From contig JAJAGP010000018.1 in the NCBI GenBank assembly GCA_025084515.1, positions 461,466 through 525,465 of the forward strand: a stretch of DNA of 64,000 bases, written 5' to 3'. Position 1 is the stretch's first letter. Each line of letters opens with the position of its first letter. Below the pieces are notes generated by a model that had not been told where the DNA came from, searched no databases, and worked only from the letters and a program-made list of their open reading frames with translations. Made by a program: the position numbers and the translations under genes. Below, piece by piece: positions 11,590-22,029 of the stretch. This DNA comes from Ancistrus triradiatus (taxonomy: Eukaryota; Chordata; Actinopteri; Siluriformes; Loricariidae).

Positions 11590-12475
11590 ACTGGACGTAG
11601 TCAAATGCCAATGGCCTCCTCAAGACTTCACAAATTTTCCATGTTTTTTACAGTCCATGCCGATAGGACATTTGAATGGGGATAGGCTTCAATCGAATGT
11701 ATATTTTTTGTACATTAAAGTTGATTTATTTGTATGTATTAAAGCTTAGCTGAACTCCACAGCTGTATAATCGGAGCAACCTGAGCCAAAAAGGTGAGTC
11801 TGGAAGCTGAAATGTAGAGCACTGCTGTTGTTAAACCTTAATTCGTATTTAAAGATTTACTTAATGGATCATTCATTAGTCTCCTATCGTCCCAGCTCTT
11901 TGCTCAGCGGCATTTAATTCCTATGCCGCCGAGTCGTCCAGTGGTGAGCTCTTGGCCGCTCGCTTTTTTCTGACGGAGCTTTTATTGCGTCCCATCGGTA
12001 GGTCTGCGGAGGATTAATGCCACCGCGTCACACCCGAGGCACACCAAGACTCCAATATGAGCACAGAACTGTGAGGTCAGAGAGATTTACCATCTGCACT
12101 TTGATGAGCAAACTGAGTGGTTTTGGACAATGGCTCTGCTTTAGGGATTCACATGTGCTGGTTTATATTATGTCCTATAGGAGAAATTCAAAAGGATTAC
12201 TGCATATTTGTGGATTTTCTGCTGATGTCGCCCAGATGGCTGATTGTAACTGTAGTGCAGGTGAAAGGTTCTGTTTCTGCAGTGCTTATCCAGGTCATTG
12301 TCGCAGGCATCCGGGGCAATTCAAACCAGGGTTAGACATTAAGCAGGCATGATTGGCCTTCTCTAAGGGAGGGAAGACTGGGCGATGTTGCAATATGGAC
12401 CCTTGTATATTTAAGGTAACAGAATATGATATGATATGATAATATTATAGATGTAATCGGTATACTATATTATAC
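11590..12475. other. Unique stretch between two SINE copies
   Basis: No gene is recognised. The part around 11.9-12.35 kb is more GC-rich than its surroundings and has a 111-codon open frame on the plus strand without any domain I can name. It could be a conserved non-coding block. Only comparison with other fish would tell. Confidence 0.4.
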
Positions 12476-12477
12476 CG

Positions 12478-12640
12478 GGACTGTGGTGGCCTAGCGGTTA
12501 AGGTACTGGACTATAGAGCACCTCTGTCAAGCTTCCACTGTTGGGTCCTTGAGCAAGGCACTTAACCCACAATTGCTTGGATTGTAAGTTTGAATCAGTT
12601 GTAAGTCGATCTGGATAAGGGCGTCTTCTAAGTTACATAA
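12478..12640 (+). mobile_element. tRNA-derived SINE-like repeat, copy 2
   Basis: It shares GTGGCCTAGCGGTTAAGG and the body CCTTGAGCAAGGCACTTAAC with copy 1, but it lacks the B-box portion because of an internal deletion. The tail reads GGATAAGGGCGTCTTCTAAG. Confidence 0.7.
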
Positions 12641-12839
12641 ATAAAAAAGAACCATAAACATGGCTTCACTCTGACTAATTCATACAAGGGGTTTAAACTG
12701 ATGACAGTTGCAGGTCCACAGAGAAAATCTCAAAATCTCCAGAGAAATTACACCACTGTTCATGTGGAGTATCAGCAATGTGTGGTTCAAAATTTAAATT
12801 ACAACAAACAAACCTTTTGGTTTTGGTTTTTCATTTGTA

Positions 12840-13030
12840 ATTTTTTGTCAGTTTGGCAGACGCCCTTATCCAGAGCGAATTACAACTGGTACAATCTTAC
12901 AATCCAAGCAACTGTGATTTAAGCGCCTTGCTCAAGGACCCAACAGTGGCCGCTTGGCAGAGGTAAGTTTTGAACCCTGGCCCATCTGGTCCATTTTCCA
13001 GTACCTTAACTGCTAGGCCATAACAATCCC
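12840..13030 (-). mobile_element. tRNA-derived SINE-like repeat, copy 3
   Basis: This is the complement of the same family. GCAGACGCCCTTATCC marks the tail, GCTCAAGGACCCAACAGTGG the body and ACCTTAACTGCTAGGCCA the A-box end. It is nearly full length. Confidence 0.7.
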
Positions 13031-13034
13031 ATGT

Positions 13035-13677
13035 TGTTCAAAATTTCAGTATCGGTTTCAGGCCACGAATTTTATTTTGCTGCATACATACATCAAGATA
13101 CTGATTTGTTTTTTTAAAATGACTGTAGAATAAAGAGTAGAAGTGACCACATAAAACTTTTGTGTACACGGTTGCCATGTGCAACGTGTCCGATAATATT
13201 AATGAACTATCCCTGCTATCATAAATCAGCACGCTACCTTTCCCTGTTGAGCCTAATGAGTTATCAAAGCTCAATTAATTCCCAGTGAATGGCGGAAATT
13301 AACGCCTTTGCGTTTTCATTAAGGTTGAGATGTCGGAGGCTGCACTTACAAAACGTTCGCTCGACATGCCTGAGCGAATGACTAACCTAAAATCTACCCT
13401 CTCATTTACTATTAAAGGTGGAAGAAAAATCCTTTTAACCGTCTCATCTGTACTCATGATTTCAATGACCAAGCCCTAATTATTACCTAATATGTACTGT
13501 ATATACACACATCTTCAGATACACAATATATACTCTTATGGTGTACTACTTATGCTCACTCTTTGAAACTGCTCAGTGCGGTTGTTGTGGGATTTCAATG
13601 CCAACGCCATTAGTCATATGTCTGTGCAGACGTTTGTTTACAACTCGCGCTACTTTATTCACCATAAAAGCACTTAC
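13035..13677 (-). other. Putative TMEM132E intron 2 start
   Basis: Sequence immediately downstream (minus-strand sense) of the TMEM132E exon begins GTAAGTGC, a strong donor. No further TMEM132 exon could be recognised between here and position 1, so intron 2 would run out of the window. Confidence 0.6.
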
Positions 13678-14608
13678 TTGAGTGTGAACTGCTCCACTGT
13701 GGAGTTTGGCACCAGATACAGGTATATGTTGAGTGTCTCGCCAGGCTTCAACGGCTTCTCCGGCAGTCTCAGGAAGAGGTTCTTGTCCAGCTGCTTGTCT
13801 ACTACTAGTTGTTCCTGACTGGCCTGGTACAGGCTGATGCTGCCAATGCGAAGTAAAGGCTGCTGGGATGAGCTTTCCCCCTTGGATCCCGCTCCTCGCC
13901 TGGGGTAACTCTCGCCGCACTCCCCTTTGCTGTCCGGATCGTGAAGCGTGTAGTAGAGCTCCACCTGTAGGTTTTCCCCGGTCATCTCCAGAACGCCCCC
14001 CGATAACGAGGGTTTCCTGCGGCCCATGGGAGCCACGTTGGCGTTGAACCAGTTAGAAGGGAGGTCCAGCTGAGCCAAGCACTGTGCCAGGTTTCCCTGG
14101 AGCCGGCAAGATGTCTTGATCTCCCAGACGTCCCGGAAGGCATGTAACCTCACACAAGGCAGCTTGTCCTGGACCTTGAAGTCATCCCAGTCCCTGCCTG
14201 CGATGTAGAACAGCACCTGAACCATGGGGCTGCTGGAGAACACCTTGGACTGTACAATGAAGGCCCGTACTTTCCAGTTGACCGTCAGCCTACCGGGAAT
14301 GTCCAAAGGACTGGAAGGCTGCAGCAGATCTTTGGACAGTGTCTGGTCCTGGGTGAAAGGGCCCAGCGAGATGTTGACTGAGGGCAACTCCTTGGTCTGA
14401 AAGACCACAAAGCTTTCCGAACGCTGGAGGGGGTGGCCACCAGAGCTGGCGCGGGCTGAAATCCGATTCTCTTGAAGAAAGAAAGCCAGCTGCGTGTTGG
14501 AGAGCTTGAAGCTGGCTGGAAGGTACAGGTCTGGCGGGCTTGACGTGGCGGTGGCAGCAGGTGCGTTGAGATGGACATCGTAGCTGGTGGGGGAAACTTT
14601 ACCTGCAA
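13678..14608 (-). CDS. tmem132e: TMEM132E-like protein, large N-terminal exon (exon 2)
   Basis: This 931-bp exon encodes about 310 residues of the extracellular N-terminal region of a TMEM132-family single-pass membrane protein. Recognisable family blocks in order are YLPASF.LSNTQLAFFLQE, SFVVFQTKELP, VNISLGPF, LTVNWKVRAFI, VQVLFYIAGRDWDDF, LPCVRLHAFRD, SCRLQG, RRKPS, VELYYTLHDPD, GECGE, LLRIGSISLY, and LRLPEKPLKPGE to the end. Possible N-glycosylation sites are NIS and NST. The wording is closer to TMEM132E than to the B, C or D paralogues, by recall. The donor is AA|GTAAGT (phase 2). The acceptor is a pyrimidine-rich tract ending GTGTAG, with a second possible AG six bases further in (exon from 14602), and both are phase 1. 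Human TMEM132E is linked to recessive deafness (DFNB99) and the family to neural adhesion and actin regulation. A tryptophan stands in the RD.WE block where paralogues have arginine. The rest of the protein (Ig-like regions, membrane segment, cytoplasmic tail) is not in the window. Confidence 0.92.
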
Positions 14609-15096
14609 CTACACAGACAACAAAGACAAAATGTAAGAGAACTGAAGAGGTCAAACACAACTGGTAAACGACCAAGAGACAATGCACCCAGCAAGGGAAA
14701 GTGATACGTAAGCATGTGAATGGGTTCAATGCATCCTTTTTAAGAGTATCACAATATCAGGTCGTCCCTGCATGGTTATGAATGGGAACGAGAGATGGGA
14801 AGAGCTGTTTCTTCCCCGATCCCCTATCTCCAAGGTAATCCATCATAGACTCTGTGATTAATGATTTGCTGCACATATGCAATAGCACAGACAATATTAA
14901 AACAAGCTGCTTTGACAAAACAACTATTTGAAGTAAAATGCGCCATACAATATTTTTTGACCAGTCCCATTAATTGAACCAGTTCCTAGTCTAAAGCCAT
15001 AATGATTCCTAGGCCGTATCGTACTTTTCCCAACAAGTTATGACACGTTGGGAACCGGGGTCTGATTTCAAAACAAAGGGCACAAATGCGGCATAC
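14609..15096 (-). other. tmem132e: Putative short intron 1 of TMEM132E
   Basis: This is the interval between the candidate first exon and exon 2, about 488 bp, bounded by GTATGC and a pyrimidine tract ending GTGTAG on the minus strand. The reading frame of exon 2 stays open upstream through the acceptor to an ATG at 14729, giving a very hydrophobic stretch. That is expected when a pyrimidine tract is translated, but an unspliced alternative N-terminus cannot be excluded. Confidence 0.4.
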
Positions 15097-15169
15097 TTAT
15101 CAGAAGCAACAGCAAACAGAGGAGCCATGGATTGTCTTTCCGGTCCAGCAGAGCAACAAAATGTCCCAT
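15097..15169 (-). CDS. tmem132e: Candidate TMEM132E first coding exon (signal peptide)
   Basis: From an ATG at 15169 the minus strand reads MGHFVALLDRKDNPW followed by LLCLLLLLI, a short charged N-terminus and a leucine-rich core typical of a signal peptide. That is what a TMEM132 protein needs before the large extracellular exon. The ATG lies in good context (A at -3, G at +4). The exon ends AA|GTATGC, a moderate donor in phase 1, which matches the phase 1 acceptor of the exon at 14608. Two further in-frame ATGs lie upstream at about 15193 and 15217 in weaker context. CpG-rich DNA lies behind it. A weak point is that first introns in this family are usually very long in mammals, and here the intron would be under 500 bp. 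The call is an inference from phase, position and leader sequence. Confidence 0.45.
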
Positions 15170-15720
15170 ATTAAACTTAGCCGTGAAGCTCATCTGCACC
15201 ACATCCGTGGCCCGCATGAAGGAATATCCATGAAAAATGAAGCGAGAAACTCGGCGAGAGTTGTTTATGAGTTGGCCTTCGTCGACTGTGAAACAACACG
15301 TGTTAGTTCACGCGAGTCTTCCGAAATTCACCTGATACAACAAACTCCCAACGTTCTAATCCAAAGCTTGCGAGTCCAAAGATTCCTACACAGAGCCTCC
15401 AACAGTCCTCCAAGTTGATCAGCGGTCCCATTCAGTTCTAATCCATTCAGGGCGAAAATTCCTGGGAAAGAATCTGGCCGAGCGTCGAGTGATGCCTGTT
15501 GAGAACTTCTTCAACCAGTCCGTGCGGTCCAGCATGCTGACAGTCTCTAAACTAAGCCTTTTCGAAGGTCTGTCGCGCTGCTCCTCGGCTTGACTCCTCC
15601 TCGCCAGCTCTAGTCACTCCTCCCGGAGCCAGAGACAAAGACCAGACACCGGCGTGTCTGCACCATACCTTGATCAGACCCTGTAATCACGTCTTGAGGT
15701 CCCTGGGTGCGAAAACACAG
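15170..15720 (-). promoter_or_regulatory. tmem132e: CpG-rich putative TMEM132E 5' UTR/promoter region
   Basis: CpG dinucleotides are clearly more frequent here than in most of the window, for example in CTTCGTCGACTGTG, CACGCGAGTCTTCCG, GGCCGAGCGTCGAG and CTGTCGCGCTGCTCCTCGG. This fits an unmethylated promoter next to the candidate first exon. I see no clear TATA box. A 110-codon open frame on the opposite strand (15086-15418) overlaps the region and shows no domain. Confidence 0.35.
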
Positions 15721-15724
15721 GCCT

Positions 15725-16915
15725 CGCAGGACATCTACGGCAGGCTGACTACAAACTCTCCCGTCTCCATTTATCTTCTCCCACTAGACGTGTTCGGGCA
15801 GACGCTCGTGAGTTTGTGTGTGTTTGTAGGGGTGTGCTGGGGGGGGAGGGTTGCATTACTCGAACGCCTTCGGGCAGAGAGAAAGAAACGGGGGATTAGA
15901 GGGAAAGATCATTGACGAATTGGCTCGCTGCTCTCCCCCCCCCCCCCCACACCGTCCAAAGGCTTGCTCACAACATGCATGTGAATGGAAGGAGGGGGAG
16001 GGGTGGCGCTCTTGCTCACAACACTTAGCCCGGGACTCCTGGCTTCTCGGCAGCTCGGGGGAAGAAAGAAAAGCAATCTGCATATGTAGAACTTCTATCA
16101 CGAAACAACAAACAGTCTGGTGCAAACTCGAGAGGAAAAAAAACAGGTCCCCACAGAGCATTTAATGGAGTGCTACTCGTATTACTCAGCTACAAAGAAT
16201 GGTCTTAGGACCGTATCGCCTATAACACGTCTATCAGGGCGGGTTTCGCTCGGCTCCATTCTCTAGCTGAAGGTTACTGTCTTATTCAACGGAGGCGTGC
16301 TGATTGTAAATGGCCAGATTGAGTTTCACTCTCGCTCCAAGGTCTGCGCACCTCTGGCACAATTGCGTGCTGCAGTGCGAGAAACGAATACCTCCTAAAG
16401 GGATGAGCTAATGCCTCCGATAGCCAATCCATTACAAACACATCAACCGCTCAAGAGCGCTTCTCCGGTGCCTTTCTAAATCACGAGGGTCGAATAACTC
16501 CTTTCCAGCACCCTGGTTGCTTCAAAGGCGGGTAAGCTTGCCCGGAGATGAGACATATTGTCTTGTCATGTCCATCGTTCTGGCAGCTTTGCGTTCCTCT
16601 TGCTCTGCAGCAGAGTGGGGCCACAGATGGGATTACAGCATGACACCATGGCCTGTCCTATTCGGCTTCCTTTTAGGCCTCGGGGTGTAATGTATTGTCC
16701 GATGCTGTGGTGCTAGATTACAGGATATGCATCTGTTAGGGTGTGGATGCGGCCGGAGCAGATCCCTTAGGGTTTTCCTGGCTTTAAAATATATCTGATA
16801 GGACCTGGCAGAATGTTTCAGCCCAGCTTACTACGGTTACAAATTTGCTCCAGTGCTGACAGATCAGTGATGCGCAATGCCATCAAAGAAAATGGCAGAA
16901 AAATCTAATAATCTG
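15725..16915. other. Upstream flank, unique, GC-richer than average
   Basis: No coding pattern is recognised. It contains homopolymer runs (G near 15840, C near 15936-15948) and CpG-rich blocks around 16.2-16.5 kb. By position it would be the proximal upstream flank of TMEM132E and could hold regulatory DNA. Confidence 0.4.
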
Positions 16916-16920
16916 CAGTA

Positions 16921-17400
16921 CTGTGCAACAGTCTTAGGTCAACCTTACATTGTTCTAGCAATGGTATAATGACCATATTTAATTATTTCTCAATCTCTGT
17001 ATTAGAGTACAACCAGAAAATACAGTAAATTTGTATTCAGCATAAAAAAACAGCTTCTATAGGCTACAGTGGCAAAAAATTGCTGCAACCTCCCCTTACA
17101 CTTGAGCGATAGCCATTTCATTGGGTTACCAAGTTGACCACTCTACAGTCCAAAGAAGCTTGATCAGGAATGGCCTTTTTGAAATTGTAGCAGCCAAGAA
17201 GCAACTTTTTTTGCAAGGGGAACAGGGTGAAAATAAGACATGCTAAAGCTCACAAAGATCGGAATGGAGATGCGTGGCAATGAGTATTATTGAATCACGA
17301 ATCCGAGTTTTTGGGTCCGGTCATTGACAGTATGTTATGTATGGTCATTTTAGCATTGATAAAACAACAAATCGAATGGTAGCCTAAGGCTTTTGCCCAG
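16921..17400. mobile_element. Tc1-type non-autonomous element (480 bp)
   Basis: The left end reads CTGTGCAACAGTCTTAGG and the right end CCTAAGGCTTTTGCCCAG, an inverted pair flanked by TA on both sides. Inverted similarity continues about 70 bases inwards (TAATGACCAT on the left, ATGGTCATTTTAGCA on the right). The middle keeps phrases of a Tc1-like element without a usable transposase. A fragment of the same family lies at 50160-50298. Confidence 0.75.
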
Positions 17401-17404
17401 TATT

Positions 17405-17600
17405 GTATATGTAGATGTACCTAAAAGTAAGCTTTAGGTTCCTCCCTCATTTCTAAGACCTGCATTAGGCCAGTTGGCATCTATACCATGTCCCAGTGTG
17501 CCCTGAGATAGACTGGCATCATTCCTATGCATGGTTCCTGCCTTGCACCCTGTCCTGCTGTTAGGTCCTGCAGTATTTTTATTTACTTGTTTGCATTTCA
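17405..17600. other. Spacer with fragment of a dispersed repeat
   Basis: It contains CAGTGTGCCCTGAGATAGAC and similar phrases that echo the 'GCCCTGGATGGGATGCCAGT' block repeated at 37-38 kb. No gene is seen. Confidence 0.35.
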
Positions 17601-17602
17601 AA

Positions 17603-17871
17603 TAGGGGTGGGCAATATGATGATATTTTATCGTATCGTGATCAATTTTGGTTATCGTGACAGACCATATGCTTTTCTGAACGTATCGGGGATATCGTCA
17701 TTGTGGCAAAAATCACTTCACTAAGTATTGGATGATGCTGTATATGAATAGTTGTTTTTAAGAATCTGTCGCTACTGATGCATTTTGTCTGCGATCACAT
17801 GTATCATGATAAATATCGTTACTGTGAAAATGTCTTATTTTTGACCATATCGCCCACCTGTATTTCCACTA
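17603..17871. mobile_element. hAT-type non-autonomous element with 8-bp duplication (ATTTCAAA)
   Basis: The element begins TAGGGGTGGGCAATATGATG, and near its right end it has CCATATCGCCCACC, the inverted counterpart. ATTTCAAA is present directly before (17595-17602) and after (17872-17879), an exact 8-bp target duplication typical of hAT insertion. The interior is AT-rich with repeated TATCGT-type words. A second copy lies at 62011-62329. Confidence 0.8.
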
Positions 17872-17879
17872 ATTTCAAA

Positions 17880-18870
17880 TGACCTCTTCACACCTCCGCT
17901 ACTAGTGCGGGACGAAGCCCCGGCAGCACCCCGCTCCCGCCGCCTATGATTGCAGATGTTTCAAGACGCTTGTGGGACTTTTACTTCGCGTTCTGAATTA
18001 GCCCGCCAAATTGATCAGAGGCTTGTTTTAATTAACGGCGTTCCACGAGCAGACTGCTGTGAAGGGAAACCAAGACGGAACAAGAGTTTCATTAAAACGA
18101 TTGTATGAAAACGTGCCCAGAGGAAGCGGGCATCCCGAGAGCGGACGGGATCAAACATTCAGAGCCAACCGATCAACCTGAAGGAAGGCGACGTGAAAGC
18201 TGAGCAATCACTACGTTTCGCCAAACGTAACACCGTGGCTCTTCCTAATTCAATGATACATAATGTTACGTTAGCCGGACTGAGCTCCGCTTTGATTTCA
18301 TTATCTTTGCTTCTGAGCCGAGACTAATAATTCTGCAGCGGAGCAAAAGCAGAGCGGGCCTCCCGTGCATCTGTTCTTTCGGAGCAAACGCTGGCCTATG
18401 TCAGGCTTTCCCTTCTTAATCTCCTTCAGTACCTCGTGAATTAAAGCACTGGTCCAGTACTAAAGATTTCATGACTTGACAAGAATTCTAACCCTCCCTG
18501 CTGGGCCACTGCACTGAGAATGATGTAAAGCCTGTAGTGAAACCTTTGTGATCCATGCCGATGTCAAACGGGCCATGGGAAATGGTGGTCCCAAATGAAG
18601 CGATTAGCATGAGAAACAGGTACTGGCCTGGTGACTGTTAGCCTCGTGGCAGGCGTCTGTGCTTGGTCAGGAAATGAAATCCTTCACTAAGTAATGAAGC
18701 TTAATCAATGAGGCGTAGCATAGCAACAGGGAGGCTAGCACTGCCTGAAGTAAGAAACGTTTGGCAAACTGACCACCATTTTAGAGTAGAAATTGACCGG
18801 GCATGTTGTACTGAGTACAGGAGGTTTGAACAAGTAGTCTGTGCTTCCCTGGCACAGTACAGGGGGCTAT
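17880..18870. other. Unique stretch, possible regulatory island
   Basis: No gene is recognised. The portion 17.98-18.45 kb is unique, balanced in composition and rich in TAATTA-type and CpG words, as seen in vertebrate enhancers near neural genes. This is suggestive only. Confidence 0.35.
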
Positions 18871-18879
18871 AGTCCTGAA

Positions 18880-19690
18880 GAATTGATGAATCCTCTTAGA
18901 GAGCTCCCAACTTAGCTTAAAAACTCCTTTTAGCTTTTAGCTTAAGAGTGATTCAGAAGCGATCTGAGAGCAACTCTGAGCAAGGGGAAGCCAAAAACTT
19001 TTGTCTCAATGAATGAACCCAGTTGCTAGGTATGACGCAAACTTTTGAAGCCTATGATTGGTTGTCAACCCCATCACTCAATCTCATCATCACAGAAACG
19101 CACTTTTAATTAGGGAAATACTATATAGCCTATTGTAAGCCTTTGAAATAACAGGCTATAATAGAATAACAGGAAATAATAACAGGAAATAATAGGCTAT
19201 TTCTATATATTTTATACTAATCACCATATCAGTGTATTTACATTTTTGTAGCTGCCTTAATCCTATTGGATAGCCTACGAAATGGAAAAAATGTGGCTCC
19301 GCCCTTTCCAAGTATGATCGCTGCTGTGTCTAATCCATTTAACTGGTGGAGTTGGTTCATATGTATCTTCCACTTCGAGCGTTACGGCTTTGTTGCACTG
19401 GGTAGGAGATGTGAGCGAATCTCTAACGAGGTCAACCATTAATGCTACACGATTTAATCGGTAGCATTTGATTAACTCGCATTTCCTCTTGCTTCATCGT
19501 CTTTCCGGAGAACTCCTAAGCCTCCTAAAAGTCCTCCTCCCTACTCCTAGCAGTTTTTCCCCTCAGGAGTTCTTTTAGGGGATGTGATGCTTTATGAATA
19601 GCTTTTTATCTTCACTAGGGTCTACTCCTAACTTTGGAAAGAACTTAGTCACTATGAGGTACTCTAAGCACTAAGAATCTTATTTTTGGT
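18880..19690. mobile_element. Possible Harbinger-like non-autonomous element
   Basis: The left side carries GATGAATCCTCTTAGAGAGC and 'AACTCCTTTTAGC' words. The right side has inverted-type words (GCACTAAGAATC, ACTAGGGTCTACTCCTAAC) and GATGCTTTATGAATAGC. These resemble the ends of fish PIF/Harbinger MITEs as I recall them. The ends are imperfect and no target duplication was established, so the call is weak. Confidence 0.3.
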
Positions 19691-19699
19691 CTAGGCTTC

Positions 19700-21185
19700 C
19701 CTGCAATGATAGTTTGGGTTGCATTTCATGGACGTGTGACATTTCTGATGTGTGGTGCAGACCAGGCGCGTACTGGTAGACTGCAGTGCCAGTCGACCCG
19801 ATATTTTAACTATGGCGATGCATTCACACATAATCCCTTCACGAACCTCTTCATTCCGAACCTCTCAGGGTGACACGCGCCGGTATCACCCCCAACACTA
19901 TCGCCACACAGTTCGGCGCAGCAGGCTAATTTATAGTCGCTTGCTTTACCGCTGTAATTTTCGCAGTAATGTCCTGAAATTTGCTGAAGTGTCAGGTTTC
20001 TAGCGCGGCCATAAAATTGGATGAGATTTGTTATTCAGAAAGTGACAGCATACAGCATTTTGAATTCGGAGGGATCTTGCACGAAATGATCGGAGGTGAC
20101 AAAAACGTCACAGGCGAAAAAAAAAAAAGAGAGAGAGAAAGTCAGCAAAAAATGAACGTACACCTGACTTGGTTTACTCGGGGCTATGATGCGTTCAAAG
20201 CTGCCTATTTATGCAGTCAGTTACAGTTTGTTAACACAACCTCTGCATGGAATAAAGACCAGTATGACACAAATCTGCTACAGTTTGTCGCAATGACTCT
20301 TATTTTTCGGCTTGCTCCAGTTTGACCCTTTAAAAACTCTTGACAAAACACAGCATATCCATATGAGTGGATAACATAAGCTTCAGCAGAATGCGTTTCT
20401 TACTTTTTAATCATTTAACATTGTGGCGCTTGGGCGTCACATGCAACAGCAGCCACTGCGACCTGCTAGCCCAGTGTGACCCTGACCAGGAAAATCAGGG
20501 AGCTGTCAAGCTGTTGGGATGATCAGAACGATTTCTTTGTAATGCAAAGGATTCGTTTTATTACTTTTCTAAGTATGAGAATGAGAAAACCGTTATGTTG
20601 TGTACCCAGCCATGTGGTGAAAATGCGATTAACAGCATTAAATATGATCGCGAAACCACGTTTTTGCTCTTCTTCTAGGACAAAGGATAGAACGGCAGAT
20701 CAAAGGGGAGCTGGGGGCATCAGGGTTCCTTTTTGAAGAGTCGGAAACTTTCACCCGAGTCTTGTCTTGTCTGCATCCTCCTAACTATTTTCCGCCCATT
20801 AACCTTCAGGCCATTAGTGCTTTCCTTTTAAAGCTCCTCTAAATACTGATTTCATTATGGGAAGACGTATAATGGGCATCTCCAGATGTCTGACTTTGCA
20901 GAGTGTGCGATGTTTACTGCACTGCGAGGTGATTCACATACGCTTGTAAGCACAATTTGATGCCGCGTCCAAACGCGATTGCGTAATTCTGCGCTTTCGA
21001 GAAGCCTGATTTGGTTTGCTTGCAGGTATCCACTGACCTAAACCACTTTCATCCAGAGTCTTAGCGGCATATTACTAACAACTCTGAAAATAGATTTCCT
21101 GACCAGTTATTTGCCTTTGAGACCATAAAATCTTAATATTTTGCAATTTTTCGGTTTGAATGTCAGAGAATTGGATTTAGAAAAT
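19700..21185. other. Non-coding stretch, no gene seen
   Basis: Open frames of 83-114 codons on the plus strand at 19.75-20.33 kb lack any domain and are interrupted by an A-rich run near 20120. I found no repeat ends or RNA genes. Confidence 0.4.
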
Positions 21186-21189
21186 GAAC

Positions 21190-21315
21190 TGAGCAAGCCT
21201 AGGGCGGCAGTGGCAAGGAAAAACTCCCTACATGTGATGAGGAAGAAATGTTGGGAGGACCAAGACTCAACCTTCTTGGGCAGATTAGATGTTATGTGTA
21301 AGAAATAAACTACAT
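21190..21315 (-). repeat. Common fish dispersed repeat, minus copy
   Basis: GGCAGTGGCAAGGAAAAACT followed by TGGGAGGACCAAGACTC is the complement of the family seen at 31.7, 48.6 and 54.7 kb. The order of blocks is conserved. An AT-rich array follows directly, as at 8.8 kb. Confidence 0.65.
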
Positions 21316-22020
21316 AAATTATATGTACACATTTATTATATTAAACACAGAGACGGTCAATAGAATAATTAAAATAGAGAATATGATAAAAGGAAAATAT
21401 GAGAAATAAAGGCTAAAATATAAAAACAGCAGTGTGTATATACAGTATAACAAATAAAATAATGAATATAATAGAAAAAATAATAAATAAACTATAATAT
21501 ATAAAACAAGTGCCTATACAATAAATAAAATAATGAATATAATATAATAGAGAAAATAATAAATAAACTACAATATATAAAACAAGTGCCTATACAATAC
21601 ATAAAATAATGAATATAATAGAGAAAATAATAAATAAACTATAATATATAAAACAAGTGCCTATACAATAAATAAAATAATGAATATAATATAATAGAGA
21701 AAATAATAAATAAACTATAATACATAAAACAAGTGCCTATACAATAAATAAAATAATGAATGTAATCAAATAGATTATATAAATAAACCATAATATATAA
21801 ATCAGTAGTATAGATAATGAATAAAATAATGAATGTAATAAAATAATAGTATATATAATAAATGAACAATAATATATAAAATAATGAATATAATATAATA
21901 GAGAATATTGTAAATAAACTATAATATATACAATAATAATGCGTATATATAATAAATAAAATAATGAATATGAATAAAATAAAATGAATAAATGAATAAA
22001 TAAATAAATAAATGATAAAA
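21316..22020. repeat. AT-rich tract with 71-76-bp tandem units
   Basis: A marker word ACAAGTGCCTATACAAT recurs at about 21506, 21582, 21653 and 21729, giving units of 76, 71 and 76 bp that differ by a TATAA insertion. The units degrade to the right into general TAAATAAA sequence. The minus-strand poly-Ile/Tyr/Phe frames are artefacts of composition. Confidence 0.9.
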
Positions 22021-22029
22021 ATGATTTTA

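Noticed and set aside
11420..11623. Possible tRNA gene, because of A- and B-box words
   Set aside because: The sequence cannot fold into a full cloverleaf and occurs in several diverged copies, so it is a SINE-type repeat.
15086..15418. 110-codon plus-strand frame opposite the candidate TMEM132E exon 1
   Set aside because: It has no recognisable domain. CpG-rich DNA has few stops, and the opposite strand offers a better explanation.
21400..21760. Regularly spaced repeats reminiscent of a CRISPR array
   Set aside because: The units are contiguous AT-rich tandem repeats without unique spacers, and the DNA is vertebrate.
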